From Actinospica robiniae DSM 44927 (GTDB lineage Bacteria > Actinomycetota > Actinomycetes > Streptomycetales > Catenulisporaceae): 64,000 nucleotides of DNA. The translations under genes and the position numbers were made by a program. This document shows positions 1-8,291 of this stretch, one piece after another. Where the stretch lies: NCBI RefSeq assembly GCF_000504285.1, contig NZ_KI632511.1, forward strand, positions 2,539,372 to 2,603,371. Reading direction: 5' to 3'. The stretch's first letter is position 1. Every line of letters starts with the position of its first letter. The notes below the pieces were generated by a model. The model ran no database searches. It had not been told where the DNA came from and saw only the letters and a program-made list of their open reading frames with translations.

Positions 1-248
1 GTTCCCTCGACGCGATACATGTCGATCGGCCTCGACTCACCGCGCAGTAGCCGCGTGACCTCGGCGTCCTCGCCGGGCGAATCGATGCGCACAAGCTCGC
101 CCTGGTGGAACGCGGCGGAGCCGCCGAGCACGTCGAGCCACGGAACGACGCGCGGCGCGGCCATGCCCAAGGAGGCAGCCGCCTCATTGAACAGGCCGAC
201 GCGCCGGTTGTCCGGATTGCCGACGACAGCCAGTCGCAGGGGGCTCAC
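1..248 (-). CDS. STM4014-family protein, N-terminal part (runs off window)
   Basis: Reading the minus strand from a GTG at 248 gives about 82 residues beginning MSPLRLAVVGNPDNRRVGLF and continuing through VPWLDVLGG and GELVRIDSPGEDAEV. This matches my memory of the N-terminus of STM4014-family proteins, which are ATP-grasp-like and of unknown function, in the STM4011-STM4015 cluster. The gene continues past base 1. The start overlaps the stop of a tiny upstream ORF (GTGA), and an STM4015-like gene lies just upstream on the same strand, which supports the family call. Biochemical role is unknown. Confidence 0.7.
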   Translation of the reverse strand, partial: MSPLRLAVVGNPDNRRVGLFNEAAASLGMAAPRVVPWLDVLGGSAAFHQGELVRIDSPGEDAEVTRLLRGESRPIDMYRVEG

Positions 249-298
249 TCGCCCACCGCGAGGTGGTGGGGCAGGTCGTGCTGCAGGACTTCGATCAC
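245..298 (-). CDS. possible 17-codon coupling ORF
   Basis: A GTG at 298 preceded by GAGGGA at good spacing opens a 17-residue frame (VIEVLQHDLPHHLAVGE) whose TGA overlaps the GTG of the STM4014-like gene. It may only provide translational coupling, or be leftover sequence of the upstream gene. No function can be assigned. Confidence 0.25.
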   Translation of the reverse strand: MIEVLQHDLPHHLAVGE

Positions 299-315
299 AG
301 CTGGCTTCCCTCGGC

Positions 316-741
316 CTATTCGCTGACTGCGATGTAGCGCATCGGCGGCTCGTCGTCGTCCCACTCCTCGGGCTCTTCCTGCTCGCTCAGGTCGAGGTCG
401 ACACCGGGCAGCGCCGCGCGCAGCCGCTGCATCATCGCGTCGGACATGAAGTGGTGGTGCAGGTCGAGTTTCGCCAGGTGGGTCAACGGCTGACCGGCCA
501 GCAGCGAGGCGGCGCCCTCGTCGCCGAGCGTCCCCAGGGACAGGTCGAGCGTCTCGAGCATCGCGTCGAGGTCCGCGTCCCAGTCGACGTGGAAGGCACG
601 CAGGCGCTGCTCCGAGGCGTCGGCGCTCAGCCGCCAAGCCACGCCGTCCGGCTCGACCGGAGTCGCCGATCCCTTGCCCCGCACCGGAAAATCAAGCACC
701 GGCAGTCCGGCGAACTCCTTGAGGTGACTGCCGAAACCCAT
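316..741 (-). CDS. STM4015-family leucine-rich-repeat protein, internally shortened
   Basis: The 141-residue product starts MGFGSHLKEFAGLPVLDF, like STM4015-family proteins, and ends with their typical tail (LDLSLGTLGDEGAASLLAG, then LDLHHHF, RLRAALPGVDLDLSE and an acidic end). Relatives are, from memory, about 300 residues with several leucine-rich repeats between these ends. Here WRLSADASEQ runs almost directly into the last repeat, so the central region is missing but the frame is intact. The ATG at 741 is preferred because the longer upstream frame has no family resemblance. It sits next to the STM4014-like gene on the same strand, the usual pairing. It may be non-functional. Confidence 0.6.
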   Translation of the reverse strand: MGFGSHLKEFAGLPVLDFPVRGKGSATPVEPDGVAWRLSADASEQRLRAFHVDWDADLDAMLETLDLSLGTLGDEGAASLLAGQPLTHLAKLDLHHHFMSDAMMQRLRAALPGVDLDLSEQEEPEEWDDDEPPMRYIAVSE

Positions 742-869
742 TCGCCGCACGCTCCTTGCCTTGGTGTGTGTTCGCCTACCCGTGAACCACGAACGCTTGT
801 TTCTATCACTCGCCTCCGACAGGCACTGTCGGAGCACCCATCAGCGCAGGGCGGAAGGAGACGCATCAC

Positions 870-892
870 CATGCGGGTGGAACGCCCGCATG
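870..892. promoter_or_regulatory. 8-bp inverted repeat upstream of GH65 gene
   Basis: CATGCGGG (870-877) and CCCGCATG (885-892) are perfectly complementary around a 7-base loop, 32 bases before the GH65 start. The left arm contains an ATG (871) with its own Shine-Dalgarno GGAAGGAG (853-860), opening a frame that overlaps the GH65 gene. It could be an operator or a leader structure. Confidence 0.35.
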
Positions 893-923
893 TCACAGTG
901 GAGGTGATCACCGAGGAGGCCGG

Positions 924-3338
924 ATGTCCGACTGGTCCGCCTGGTCGCTGGCGTACGAGGGGTTCGATCCCGCGCAGGAGAAGCTGCGCGAGACGCTGTG
1001 CACAGTCGGCAACGGCTACTTCGCCACGCGCGGATCCGCGCCCGAGTCGTCCGCCGACGCGGTCCACTACCCGGGCACCTATGCCGCCGGGCACTACAAC
1101 GCGCTCACCGACGTGGTCGCCGGGCACGAGGTGGTCAACGAGAGCGTGGTCAACCTGCCGGACTGGCTCGCCACCACGCTGCGGTTCGACGACGGGCCGT
1201 GGTTCGACGCCGGCTCGGTGGCGCTGACCCACTACCGCCAGACGCTTGACCTGCGGCTCGGCGTCCTGGTGCGCGATCTGGCCTTCCGCGACCCGGCCGG
1301 GCGCTCCACCCGGGTGGTGCAACGGCGCTTCGCCCACATGGAGTACCAGCATGTCGGCGGGCTGCAGACGACCGTGCTGGCGGAGGACTGGGACGGCACC
1401 CTCACGGTTCAGTCCACCCTCGACGGGCAGACGGCCAATGCCGGGGTGAGCCGGTACCGGGAGCTCTCCGGCAAGCATCTGCGGGTCGAGCGGGCCGAGG
1501 TGCTCAGCGCGGATTCGGCGCTGGTGGAGACGGAGACGGTGCAGTCCCGGGAGCGGATCGCCCAGGCCGTTCGAAGCCGGGCGTTCAGCGGCGGCGAGCC
1601 GTCGGCGTGCACGGGACGGCCGATCACCGAAGGCTCCCGCGTCGGCCACGAACTGATCCTCCCGCTCGAGGCGGGCAAGCCGGTGACGGTGGAGAAGATC
1701 GCCACGTTGTTCACCAGCCGCGATCGGGCGATCAGCGCGCCCGCGGACGCCGCGGAGCGCTGGCTCGGCCGGCTCGACGGCTTCGACGTGCTGCTCAACC
1801 GGCACACCCGGGCGTGGCGGCACTTGTGGGAGCACTGCCGGGTCGAGCTCGGCGGGGACGACGACGCCGCCAACGTGCTCCGGCTGCACCTGTTCCACCT
1901 GCTCCAGACGGTCTCGCCGAACACGATCGGCCTGGACGCGGGCGTGCCGGCGCGCGGCCTGCACGGCGAGGCTTACCGGGGCCACGTGTTCTGGGACGAG
2001 CTGTTCGTGCTGCCCGCGCTCACCACCCGCCTGCCGCACGTGGCCCGCTCGCTGCTGGACTACCGCCATCGCCGGCTGGACACGGCGCGCTGGGCCGCAC
2101 GCGACGCGGGCCTGCGCGGCGCGATGTTCCCCTGGCAGTCCGGCTCGGACGGGTCCGAGACCAGCCAGCGCTTCCATCTCAACCCCGCGTCCGGCCGGTG
2201 GCTGCCGGACGCCACCCACCTGCAGCGGCACGTGGGACTGGCGGTGGCGTACAACATCTGGCAGTACTACCAGGCCACCGACGACCGCTGGTTCGCGGTG
2301 AATCACGGGGCTGAGATGTTCCTGGAGATCGCCCGGTTCTTCGGATCGCTGGCCTGCTACGACCACTCCCTCGACCGCTACCGGCTACGCGGCGTGGTCG
2401 GCCCGGACGAGTTCCACACGCACTATCCGGGCAACACCGAACCGGGCATCGACGACAACGCCTACACCAATGTGATGGCCGTGTGGGTGCTCGAGCGTGC
2501 CAGGACCCTGCTTCGGCTGCTGCCGGCCGCGCGCCGGGATCAGCTCACCGAGGCGCTGGGGCTGACCGCGGAAGAGACCGAGCGATGGGATCGCATCGCG
2601 CACCGGATGTTCGTACCCTTCCATGAGGACGGACTGATCAGCCAGTTCGCCGGATACGAGGAGCTTGAAGAGCTGGACTGGGACGGGCTGCGGGCCCGGC
2701 ATCGCGACATCACCCGGCTGGACCGGATCCTCGAGGCCGAGCACGACGACGTGAACCGGTATAAGGCCTCGAAGCAGGCGGACGTGCTGATGCTGTTCTA
2801 CCTGCTGTCCGCGGGCGAGCTGCGCGGCATCCTGCGGCGGCTCGGCTACGCCTGGGATCCGGCGTCGATCCCGGACACGGTCGACTACTACCTGGCCCGC
2901 ACCTCGCACGGATCGACGCTCAGCGCCGTGGTCCACGCCTCGGTGCTGGCCCGGGCCCACCGCGACGACGCGCTGCACTACTTCCTCGAGGCGCTGCGCA
3001 GCGACGTCGCCGACGTGCAGGGCGGGACGACGGCGGAGGGCGTGCACCTGGCGGCGATGGCCGGCTCGCTCGACGTGCTCCAGCGCTGCTTCGCCGGGGT
3101 GGAGATGCGCGGCGACGTGCTGCATCTCAACCCCTACTGGCCGCCCGAGCTCGGCCGGCTGGAGTTCTCGATGACCTACCGGGAGCACGCGCTGGACGTC
3201 GAGATCGCCGAGGACCAGGTGCGGGTGAGCGCCGGCCCGGGCGGCCAGTCGCCGATCCGGGTGCGTTGCCGCGGCAGTTCGGCCGTGCTGGCGCCCGGCG
3301 GCCAGGTCGTGTTCGGCGAGCAGGCCGCGGCTCTCTAG
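924..3338 (+). CDS. GH65 glycoside phosphorylase (trehalose/kojibiose/maltose phosphorylase-like)
   Basis: This 804-residue protein has full GH65 architecture: an N-terminal beta-sandwich (YEGFDPAQEKLRETLCTVGNGYFATRG), an alpha-toroid and a C-terminal beta domain. The predicted general acid is Glu496 in GVVGPDEFHTHYPG. Phosphate-contact segments are visible as YKASKQADV and TSHGSTLS, so phosphorolysis of an alpha-glucobiose to beta-glucose-1-phosphate is expected rather than hydrolysis. Which disaccharide is used cannot be read from the sequence. GAGGAG at 913-918 sets the ATG at 924. No beta-phosphoglucomutase gene lies beside it, although one is a frequent partner. Cytosolic; no signal peptide. 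Confidence 0.88.
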   Translation: MSDWSAWSLAYEGFDPAQEKLRETLCTVGNGYFATRGSAPESSADAVHYPGTYAAGHYNALTDVVAGHEVVNESVVNLPDWLATTLRFDDGPWFDAGSVALTHYRQTLDLRLGVLVRDLAFRDPAGRSTRVVQRRFAHMEYQHVGGLQTTVLAEDWDGTLTVQSTLDGQTANAGVSRYRELSGKHLRVERAEVLSADSALVETETVQSRERIAQAVRSRAFSGGEPSACTGRPITEGSRVGHELILPLEAGKPVTVEKIATLFTSRDRAISAPADAAERWLGRLDGFDVLLNRHTRAWRHLWEHCRVELGGDDDAANVLRLHLFHLLQTVSPNTIGLDAGVPARGLHGEAYRGHVFWDELFVLPALTTRLPHVARSLLDYRHRRLDTARWAARDAGLRGAMFPWQSGSDGSETSQRFHLNPASGRWLPDATHLQRHVGLAVAYNIWQYYQATDDRWFAVNHGAEMFLEIARFFGSLACYDHSLDRYRLRGVVGPDEFHTHYPGNTEPGIDDNAYTNVMAVWVLERARTLLRLLPAARRDQLTEALGLTAEETERWDRIAHRMFVPFHEDGLISQFAGYEELEELDWDGLRARHRDITRLDRILEAEHDDVNRYKASKQADVLMLFYLLSAGELRGILRRLGYAWDPASIPDTVDYYLARTSHGSTLSAVVHASVLARAHRDDALHYFLEALRSDVADVQGGTTAEGVHLAAMAGSLDVLQRCFAGVEMRGDVLHLNPYWPPELGRLEFSMTYREHALDVEIAEDQVRVSAGPGGQSPIRVRCRGSSAVLAPGGQVVFGEQAAAL

Positions 3339-3392
3339 CGATCAGCGCGCCAAACGCCGGAGCGGCGGCGCGGAACGGCTAATCTTTGCGCC

Positions 3393-3839
3393 ATGAAGGG
3401 TTTCCGACAGTTCATCCTCCGGGGCAACCTCGTCGACCTCGCGGTCGCGGTCGTCATCGGCGCTCAGTTCTCCGACCTGGTGAAGGGCCTGACCAGCTCG
3501 TTCATCACGCCGTTGCTCAAAATGTTCGGCGGCACGCAGAGGTTCGAGAGCTACAGCTTCACGGTCAGGCACTCGGTCTTCACCTACGGTGTGTTCATCG
3601 ATGACGTCATCTCGTTCGTGATCTCGGCCGCCGTCATCTACTTCGCGATCGTGCTGCCGGTCGCCCGCCTGCTGCGCATGATCGCCAAGGATCAGGCCAC
3701 GACCGAGCGCCCCTGCCCGGTGTGCACCCGCAGCATCCCGATCGCGGCGCAACGCTGCCCGGAGTGCACGAGCGTGCTGACCGAGGGCACCAAGGCCACG
3801 ACCGAGGTGCCGGAGCCGCGGCCGGCCCCGGTGGGCTGA
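3393..3839 (+). CDS. mscL: large-conductance mechanosensitive channel MscL with C-terminal zinc ribbon
   Basis: The N-terminus MKGFRQFILRGNLVDLAVAVVIG is the conserved amphipathic helix and pore-lining TM1 of MscL, and TM2 lies near residues 72-95 (VISFVISAAVIYFAIVLPVA). The channel opens under membrane tension to release osmolytes during hypo-osmotic shock. At 148 residues it has about the usual length, but the cytoplasmic tail holds a CxxC-x10-CxxC knuckle (Cys108, Cys111, Cys122, Cys125), a zinc-ribbon signature not seen in the E. coli or M. tuberculosis proteins. It sits alone between GH65 and a convergent PBP gene. Confidence 0.93.
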   Translation: MKGFRQFILRGNLVDLAVAVVIGAQFSDLVKGLTSSFITPLLKMFGGTQRFESYSFTVRHSVFTYGVFIDDVISFVISAAVIYFAIVLPVARLLRMIAKDQATTERPCPVCTRSIPIAAQRCPECTSVLTEGTKATTEVPEPRPAPVG

Positions 3840-3857
3840 CCGCCTGCATCGGTTCGA

Positions 3858-5627
3858 TCACAGCGCGTTGAGTACGGATTTCACCAGCGGACCTGCCGCC
3901 TCGTCGCCGAACCCGCCGTTGAGCACGACGCAGGCGATGGCCACGTCCTTCTGCGGGTCGTAGGCGATCATCCACGAGTCGGCCGCGGTGCCCGGGGCAC
4001 CGTGGTCGGCCGTGCCGGTCTTGGCGTAGACATCGGAGCCGAAGCCGACCTTGTGGGCGGTGCCGTCGGAGTAGCTGACGACCGCGTGCATCATGCTGCG
4101 CAGCTGGCTCGCCGTGGACGAGGGCAGCGGCGTGGCGGACACCTGGTGGGCGCCGGGCAGCAGGATCGGCTGGCGGAAGACGCCGGTGTCGACCGTCGCC
4201 GCGACCGAGGCCATGGCCAGCGGGTTCGTCTGGATCACGCCCTGGCCGAAGGACTCGGCCGCGAGCTCGGAGTCCTCGGCGGCGGGCGGGATGCTGAAGT
4301 AGTCGGTTCCCTGGCCGAGGCCGATGTCCCACTGCGCGCCCAGCCCGAAATAGGTGCGCGCGGTCTCGGCCAGCGTGCCGTCGGACAGCTTCTGGTACTG
4401 GGTGGTGAAGGCGTTGTTGCAGGACGCTGCGAAGTCCTCGATCAGCGGGGTTCCGGCCGACTCGGACTCACCCGAGGAGTTGTGGAACGTCACGCCGGTG
4501 ACGGTGTAGGCGGAGGGGCAGGCCACGTCGGTGTTCATCGACATGCCCTGATTCAGCAGCGCGGCGGAGGAGACCACCTTCATGGTGGAGCCGGGCGCGA
4601 TCTGGGCGGTGAGCGCGTCGTCGTTCTGCCCGTCGTTGTTGGCGATCGCCAGGATGTGCCCGGTCGAGGGCTGGAGCACCACCATCGAGCTCTGCGACTG
4701 GCGCGCGACCGCCGAAACGGCCGCGCTCTCGACCGTCGGATCGATGGTGGTGGCGAGGTTCTTGGCCGCCGGCGCGGTGACGACGGACGGCTGGGTGTCG
4801 CCCGCCTCGCCGTCGGCGTCCGTGTAGACGACGTCGAGGCCGGGGGTGCCGCCGCCCTGGCCGGCGTCGGCGGCGCCTGCGAGCATGCTCGCTATCCGCT
4901 GCACACCGGGGTCGGAGGCCTGGGACAGGTCGCCGCCCTTCGCGTCGGTGACCTCTCCCCCGCTCGGATCCACGGTCTGCACGCCCAGTGTCATGTCCTC
5001 GCCCAGGTTCGGCGCGAGCACGTCCGGCTGCCATTGCACGACCGGGCCGGACGGGCCGACGTAGACCTGCAGCTGCGAGGTGTAGTGCCAGACGCCGGTG
5101 AGTTTGCCCGAGCGCACCGTCGCGGAGACGCTGAAGACCGAGGCCCCGAAGGAGTCCGTGCTGTTCAGCTTGATACTCAGGGATTTGAGATCAAGCCCGG
5201 ATCGGTAGGCCGCCAACGCCTTGCCCGCCGCGCTCGGAGAGTCGGTGAGCTTCGCCGCGGCGGTGTAGTCGCCGGCCTGCCAGTCGCCGAGGAACGCCTG
5301 CGTCGTGTGCTGCGCCGCCTGCTGCGCGACCGGGCTCGGGCCGGGAGCGCCGTTGTCGCTGCCGGCCGCCTGTCCGGCGACGGTCGCGGTCGGGGGCGTC
5401 GAGGGCGCGGAGCCCGAGGAGAGCAGCAGATAGGCGGCGTAACCCGCGGCCGCGAACCCGCCGGCCATGCCCAGCGACAATCGCAGACGTCTGCCACGCG
5501 CCATCGGCGCGCGGCCGACGCGGCGTCCGTCGCCGCCGTCGTATTCGTCGTACTCCTCGTACTCGGGGTACCGCTCGTACTCGGCCGGGTCGTCGCGGCC
5601 GCCGCGCCCATCTTCGAAGTCTGACAT
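3858..5627 (-). CDS. penicillin-binding protein (MecA_N/NTF2-like domain plus transpeptidase)
   Basis: The product is about 589 residues. After a charged cytoplasmic tail (DEYDGGDGRR) there is one membrane anchor (GMAGGFAAAGYAAYLLLSS). Next comes an NTF2-like MecA N-terminal domain (AQQAAQHTTQAFLGDWQAGDY), a PBP dimerisation region and a penicillin-binding transpeptidase domain. All three active-site motifs are present: STMK with nucleophile Ser347, SCN, and KTG in YAKTGTADHG. It should cross-link peptidoglycan peptides outside the membrane and is a beta-lactam target. I chose the ATG at 5627 because a GGGGGG run precedes it at 5634-5639; ATGs at 5633 and 5642 are alternatives. There is no glycosyltransferase domain, so it is class B-like. 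Confidence 0.88.
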   Translation of the reverse strand: MSDFEDGRGGRDDPAEYERYPEYEEYDEYDGGDGRRVGRAPMARGRRLRLSLGMAGGFAAAGYAAYLLLSSGSAPSTPPTATVAGQAAGSDNGAPGPSPVAQQAAQHTTQAFLGDWQAGDYTAAAKLTDSPSAAGKALAAYRSGLDLKSLSIKLNSTDSFGASVFSVSATVRSGKLTGVWHYTSQLQVYVGPSGPVVQWQPDVLAPNLGEDMTLGVQTVDPSGGEVTDAKGGDLSQASDPGVQRIASMLAGAADAGQGGGTPGLDVVYTDADGEAGDTQPSVVTAPAAKNLATTIDPTVESAAVSAVARQSQSSMVVLQPSTGHILAIANNDGQNDDALTAQIAPGSTMKVVSSAALLNQGMSMNTDVACPSAYTVTGVTFHNSSGESESAGTPLIEDFAASCNNAFTTQYQKLSDGTLAETARTYFGLGAQWDIGLGQGTDYFSIPPAAEDSELAAESFGQGVIQTNPLAMASVAATVDTGVFRQPILLPGAHQVSATPLPSSTASQLRSMMHAVVSYSDGTAHKVGFGSDVYAKTGTADHGAPGTAADSWMIAYDPQKDVAIACVVLNGGFGDEAAGPLVKSVLNAL

Positions 5628-5709
5628 TCCCATACCCCCCATTACCGCACGCGGAGACAGCGCATTGCTACGGACTTGCTACTCAGATCACACACTGGGT
5701 GTACTCACT

Positions 5710-6252
5710 TCACGCGTCCGACCGGCCCGCGGTGCGCAGATCGACGATGCTGCGCCGCTCCCGGCCGTCCGGCGCGGCCGCGGCCGCCACCCCGACCGCG
5801 GTCATGGTCAGGATGTGCCAGCCCGGGCGCACACCGAGGGCCTCCTCGAGCCCGTCGAGGTCGAAGGCCCGGAACTGCCGGCAGGCCAGGTCCATTGCCT
5901 GCGCCTGCAGCGTCATGTGCGCCACGGCCTGGCCCAGGTCGTAGTCGGCGAACTCGGAGTACGGCATGCCGCTTTCGTCCACTTCGCGCCGGGCCAGGTT
6001 CACCACCAGTGCGCTGGCGTCCGGCGCCCACAGCCGCGAGCTGCCGGCCAGGTGCTCCACCAGCGTCGCGTGCCCCTCCTCGCCGCGCCGGCGCGGGTGG
6101 AACGCCCAAGGCTGGGAGTTTCCGGCCGACGGCGCCCAGCGGGCAGCCTCGAGCAGCGCCTCGAGCTGCTCGTCGGCGAGCTCGTGGCCCTGGTCGAAGC
6201 GCAACGGGCTGTAGCGGGCGCGCAGGAGCGGACTGACCCTTACGTGATCCAC
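5710..6252 (-). CDS. nitroreductase-family FMN protein
   Basis: The 180-residue protein shows the nitroreductase fold signature: RYSPLRFDQG near the N-terminus, RWAPSAGNSQPWAF (FMN contact loop) and a C-terminal VGVAAAAAP segment before a short tail. Members reduce nitro compounds, quinones or enones with NAD(P)H; the substrate here is unknown. It is slightly shorter than the roughly 200-residue norm. The GTG at 6252 lacks a convincing Shine-Dalgarno sequence and may be leaderless. It is divergent from the oxygenase gene at 6354. Confidence 0.82.
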   Translation of the reverse strand: MDHVRVSPLLRARYSPLRFDQGHELADEQLEALLEAARWAPSAGNSQPWAFHPRRRGEEGHATLVEHLAGSSRLWAPDASALVVNLARREVDESGMPYSEFADYDLGQAVAHMTLQAQAMDLACRQFRAFDLDGLEEALGVRPGWHILTMTAVGVAAAAAPDGRERRSIVDLRTAGRSDA

Positions 6253-6353
6253 GCGTTGATTCTGCCACGGGTCAAGGCCCGGATTTCCCCCGGCGACCGC
6301 GGCCCGTCATCATGGGAGGGCCACGCCCGACCTGCACCATGACGGAGAACCGC

Positions 6354-7331
6354 ATGATTCCTCTGATCGATCTCTATCGCTGGCGCCGCGGCGACCGGGC
6401 CGCCGTCGCCGCCGAGACCGATGCCGCGCTGCGCGAATCCGGCTTTCTCCTCATATCGGGACACGGGATCGATCCGACGCTGCGTGCCAAGCTGCGCACG
6501 GCGGCGAAGGAGTTCTTCGACCTGCCGGACTCGACCAAGTCCCGCTACGCGGCGCCGGTCGGCGGGCGGGGGTGGATCCCGATCGGCAAGGAGGCCAACG
6601 CCTTCTACGGGCTCGAGGCCGACACCTCCCGGGCGGACCTGAAAGAGAGCCTGACCATGGGCCGCGACTTCGCCACCGGCGATGCGGCCACCGACGCGGC
6701 CTGGTTCGCCCCGAACGTCCAGCCGGCCGAGGTCCGCGACCTGGCCGAACTGTGCGCTCTCTACGCCGAGCAGGTGCGCGCGCTCTACGACGAGCTGCTC
6801 GACGTCTGCGACGCGGCGCTCGGGCTGCCCGAGGGCTTCTTCCGCGCTCGCAGCCGGAACTCGCCGCACACCTTCAACATCAACCGGTACCCGCCGCTGC
6901 GCGAGACCGGGGCGCCGCAGGAGGGCCAGTTCCGGGTCGCGCCGCACACCGACTGGGGCATGCTCACGATCCTCGACCGGCAGGCCGGCTACGGCGGGCT
7001 GCAGATCCAGACCCTCGACGGGGACTGGGTCGACGCGCCCCTGCACGACGACGCGTACACCATCAACATCGGCGACCTGCTGGCCCGGTGGACCGGCGAC
7101 CGCTGGCGCTCGACCCGCCACCGCGTGCTCCCGCCCCCGGCCGACCAGCCCGGCGAGGAGCTGATCTCGCTGATCATGTTCATGGAGGCCGACGTCGACA
7201 CCGAGGTCACCCCGCTGCCCGCGCCGATCAGCGTGCGCCAGGACCTCCCGCCGGTCCGCTACGGCGACTACCTCGCCGAGCGCGCCCGCGCGGCCTCGGT
7301 CGCGCTCGAAACCGAGTCGATGACCGGCTGA
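6354..7331 (+). CDS. isopenicillin N synthase-family Fe(II) oxygenase
   Basis: From the ATG at 6354 the protein is 325 residues. The N-terminal DIOX_N region (IPLIDLYRW, ESGFLLISGHGID) is followed by a jelly-roll core. The iron facial triad is visible as HTD in APHTDWGMLTIL and the distal His in RWRSTRHRVLPP. The family uses Fe(II) and usually 2-oxoglutarate for hydroxylation, desaturation or ring formation. The usual RxS 2-oxoglutarate motif is not obvious (GEELISLIMF instead), so the co-substrate is uncertain. GGAG at 6344-6347 favours 6354 over ATGs at 6339 and 6312. No biosynthetic cluster surrounds it. Confidence 0.85.
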   Translation: MIPLIDLYRWRRGDRAAVAAETDAALRESGFLLISGHGIDPTLRAKLRTAAKEFFDLPDSTKSRYAAPVGGRGWIPIGKEANAFYGLEADTSRADLKESLTMGRDFATGDAATDAAWFAPNVQPAEVRDLAELCALYAEQVRALYDELLDVCDAALGLPEGFFRARSRNSPHTFNINRYPPLRETGAPQEGQFRVAPHTDWGMLTILDRQAGYGGLQIQTLDGDWVDAPLHDDAYTINIGDLLARWTGDRWRSTRHRVLPPPADQPGEELISLIMFMEADVDTEVTPLPAPISVRQDLPPVRYGDYLAERARAASVALETESMTG

Positions 7332-7380
7332 GCGCTCGTGGGACGTGCTGGCTCATCGGGTTGGGGTGTTTGCCAAGGTG

Positions 7381-7810
7381 TGGGCGGCCGCTTCGCGTCG
7401 CCTGTTTCGTCCGTCCACGCCCACCCGTTACGTTGGCGGGGTGGGCTGCGGTTTCAAGATCTCGCCTCCGGCGCGGGCCCTTCCCTCGGAGAGAGTGCCG
7501 GGGTCGCGTGGGTGCTGTCGTTGGCGGAGCGGGCTGAGGTCCGGGGTGGTCGGGTACCGGGGGGCGTGCTCTCTCCTCGGCCGGACACCAGAGGCAATCA
7601 GGAACCTGCCGGGAGGTCAAGCGGCGGTGGCCCTCGTTGATGCTGGATCTTGCATCGCGCCGCTTGACCTCCCGGCAGGTTCCTGATCGGGCTTCGCCTG
7701 CCCGACCGAGGAGAGAGCACACCCCCTGAGGGGCCGGTGCGAGCTGCGCTCGGGCCGAGTCCCATCGCGTGGCCCGGCCGCGCTCGATGCGGAAGGATTC
7801 TGCATCGCCG
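7381..7810 (+). repeat. left arm of ~420-bp inverted repeat
   Basis: Starting at TGGGCGGCCGCTTCGCGTCG (7381) this arm matches the reverse complement of 8682-8267 over its whole length, with a few small indels, including about 10 extra bases near 7762-7776. Flanks outside 7381 and inside 7810 do not match, so these look like true element boundaries. The arm contains the palindromic element at 7566-7720 and the first short palindrome at 7786-7806. Confidence 0.8.
7566..7720. repeat. 155-bp self-complementary element (copy 1)
   Basis: The outer stem pairs GTGCTCTCTCCTCGG (7566-7580) with its exact complement at 7706-7720. An inner, perfect 30-bp stem pairs 7597-7626 with 7658-7687. The 31-base apical loop carries a GATGC/GCATC mini-stem at 7639-7656. 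Transcribed either way, it would fold into one very long hairpin. Confidence 0.85.
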
Positions 7811-8291
7811 TGATCCGAACCGTCCCGATTCCCGATCGGCGCGCAGGGTCGGCGCTTCGGTCGCGCTCGATGTGAAATCTCACATCGCCCTGGGCTCCAC
7901 CTCGATTCCAGACCTCGCGGCAGAATCCCGCAGCGCCAGCCGCGTTCGATGCGGAAGGATTCTGCATCGCCCCGGTCTGATCCACCCGATGCCCACGTAC
8001 TGCGCAGGACCGCGCGGCCCGGTCGCACCCCGAGGGGAAATCCTGCACCGCTTTCCGCCACACCCCTGACCCCATCTGCCCAGCCAACCCGTCCACCACC
8101 CTCCCGTCACCAGCCCCGACCCTCGTACTCTTCCATGCTAGACGCCACCACCGACAAAAACAGCGAATCCGGCTTTTGCCGGAAAAGAAAAAATACGGGA
8201 GATTTCCGGGCACTCGGGCGTGCTCCCCAGCGTTGAAGGAGTAGAGAAGAAGACAGCGGCCCAGAACGGCAATGCAGGATTCTTCCGGATC
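7786..8291. repeat. family of ~21-bp GATGC...GCATC palindromes
   Basis: Copies lie at 7786-7806 and 7948-7968 (identical: GATGCGGAA, loop GGA, TTCTGCATC, which pairs fully with one G-U), 7869-7886 (GATGTGA-AATC-TCACATC) and, inverted and more degenerate, 8271-8291. Each is flanked by CGCTC or CGTTC on the left and GCC on the right in the sense orientation. Related sequences form the loops of both 155-bp elements. The changed bases in the 7869 copy keep the stem paired, which suggests selection for structure or a transposable origin. Confidence 0.7.

Noticed and set aside
627-2366. 579-codon open frame on the minus strand, plus many other long frames opposite or within real genes (for example 4002-5624, 9125-12064, 29637-31970 and 53395-55857)
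   Set aside because: They lie antisense or out of frame to genes with clear domains, are rich in Arg, Gly, Ala and Pro, and lack ribosome-binding sites. High G+C removes stop codons from unused frames.
6354-7331. True isopenicillin N synthase of a beta-lactam cluster
   Set aside because: Only the general family motifs are present, and no ACV synthetase or other beta-lactam genes occur nearby.
8170-8200. Intrinsic terminator at the CCGGC-TTTT-GCCGG hairpin
   Set aside because: The stem is short and followed by A-rich rather than T-rich sequence on the plus strand. On the minus strand the T run is too far from the stem, and no gene ends there.
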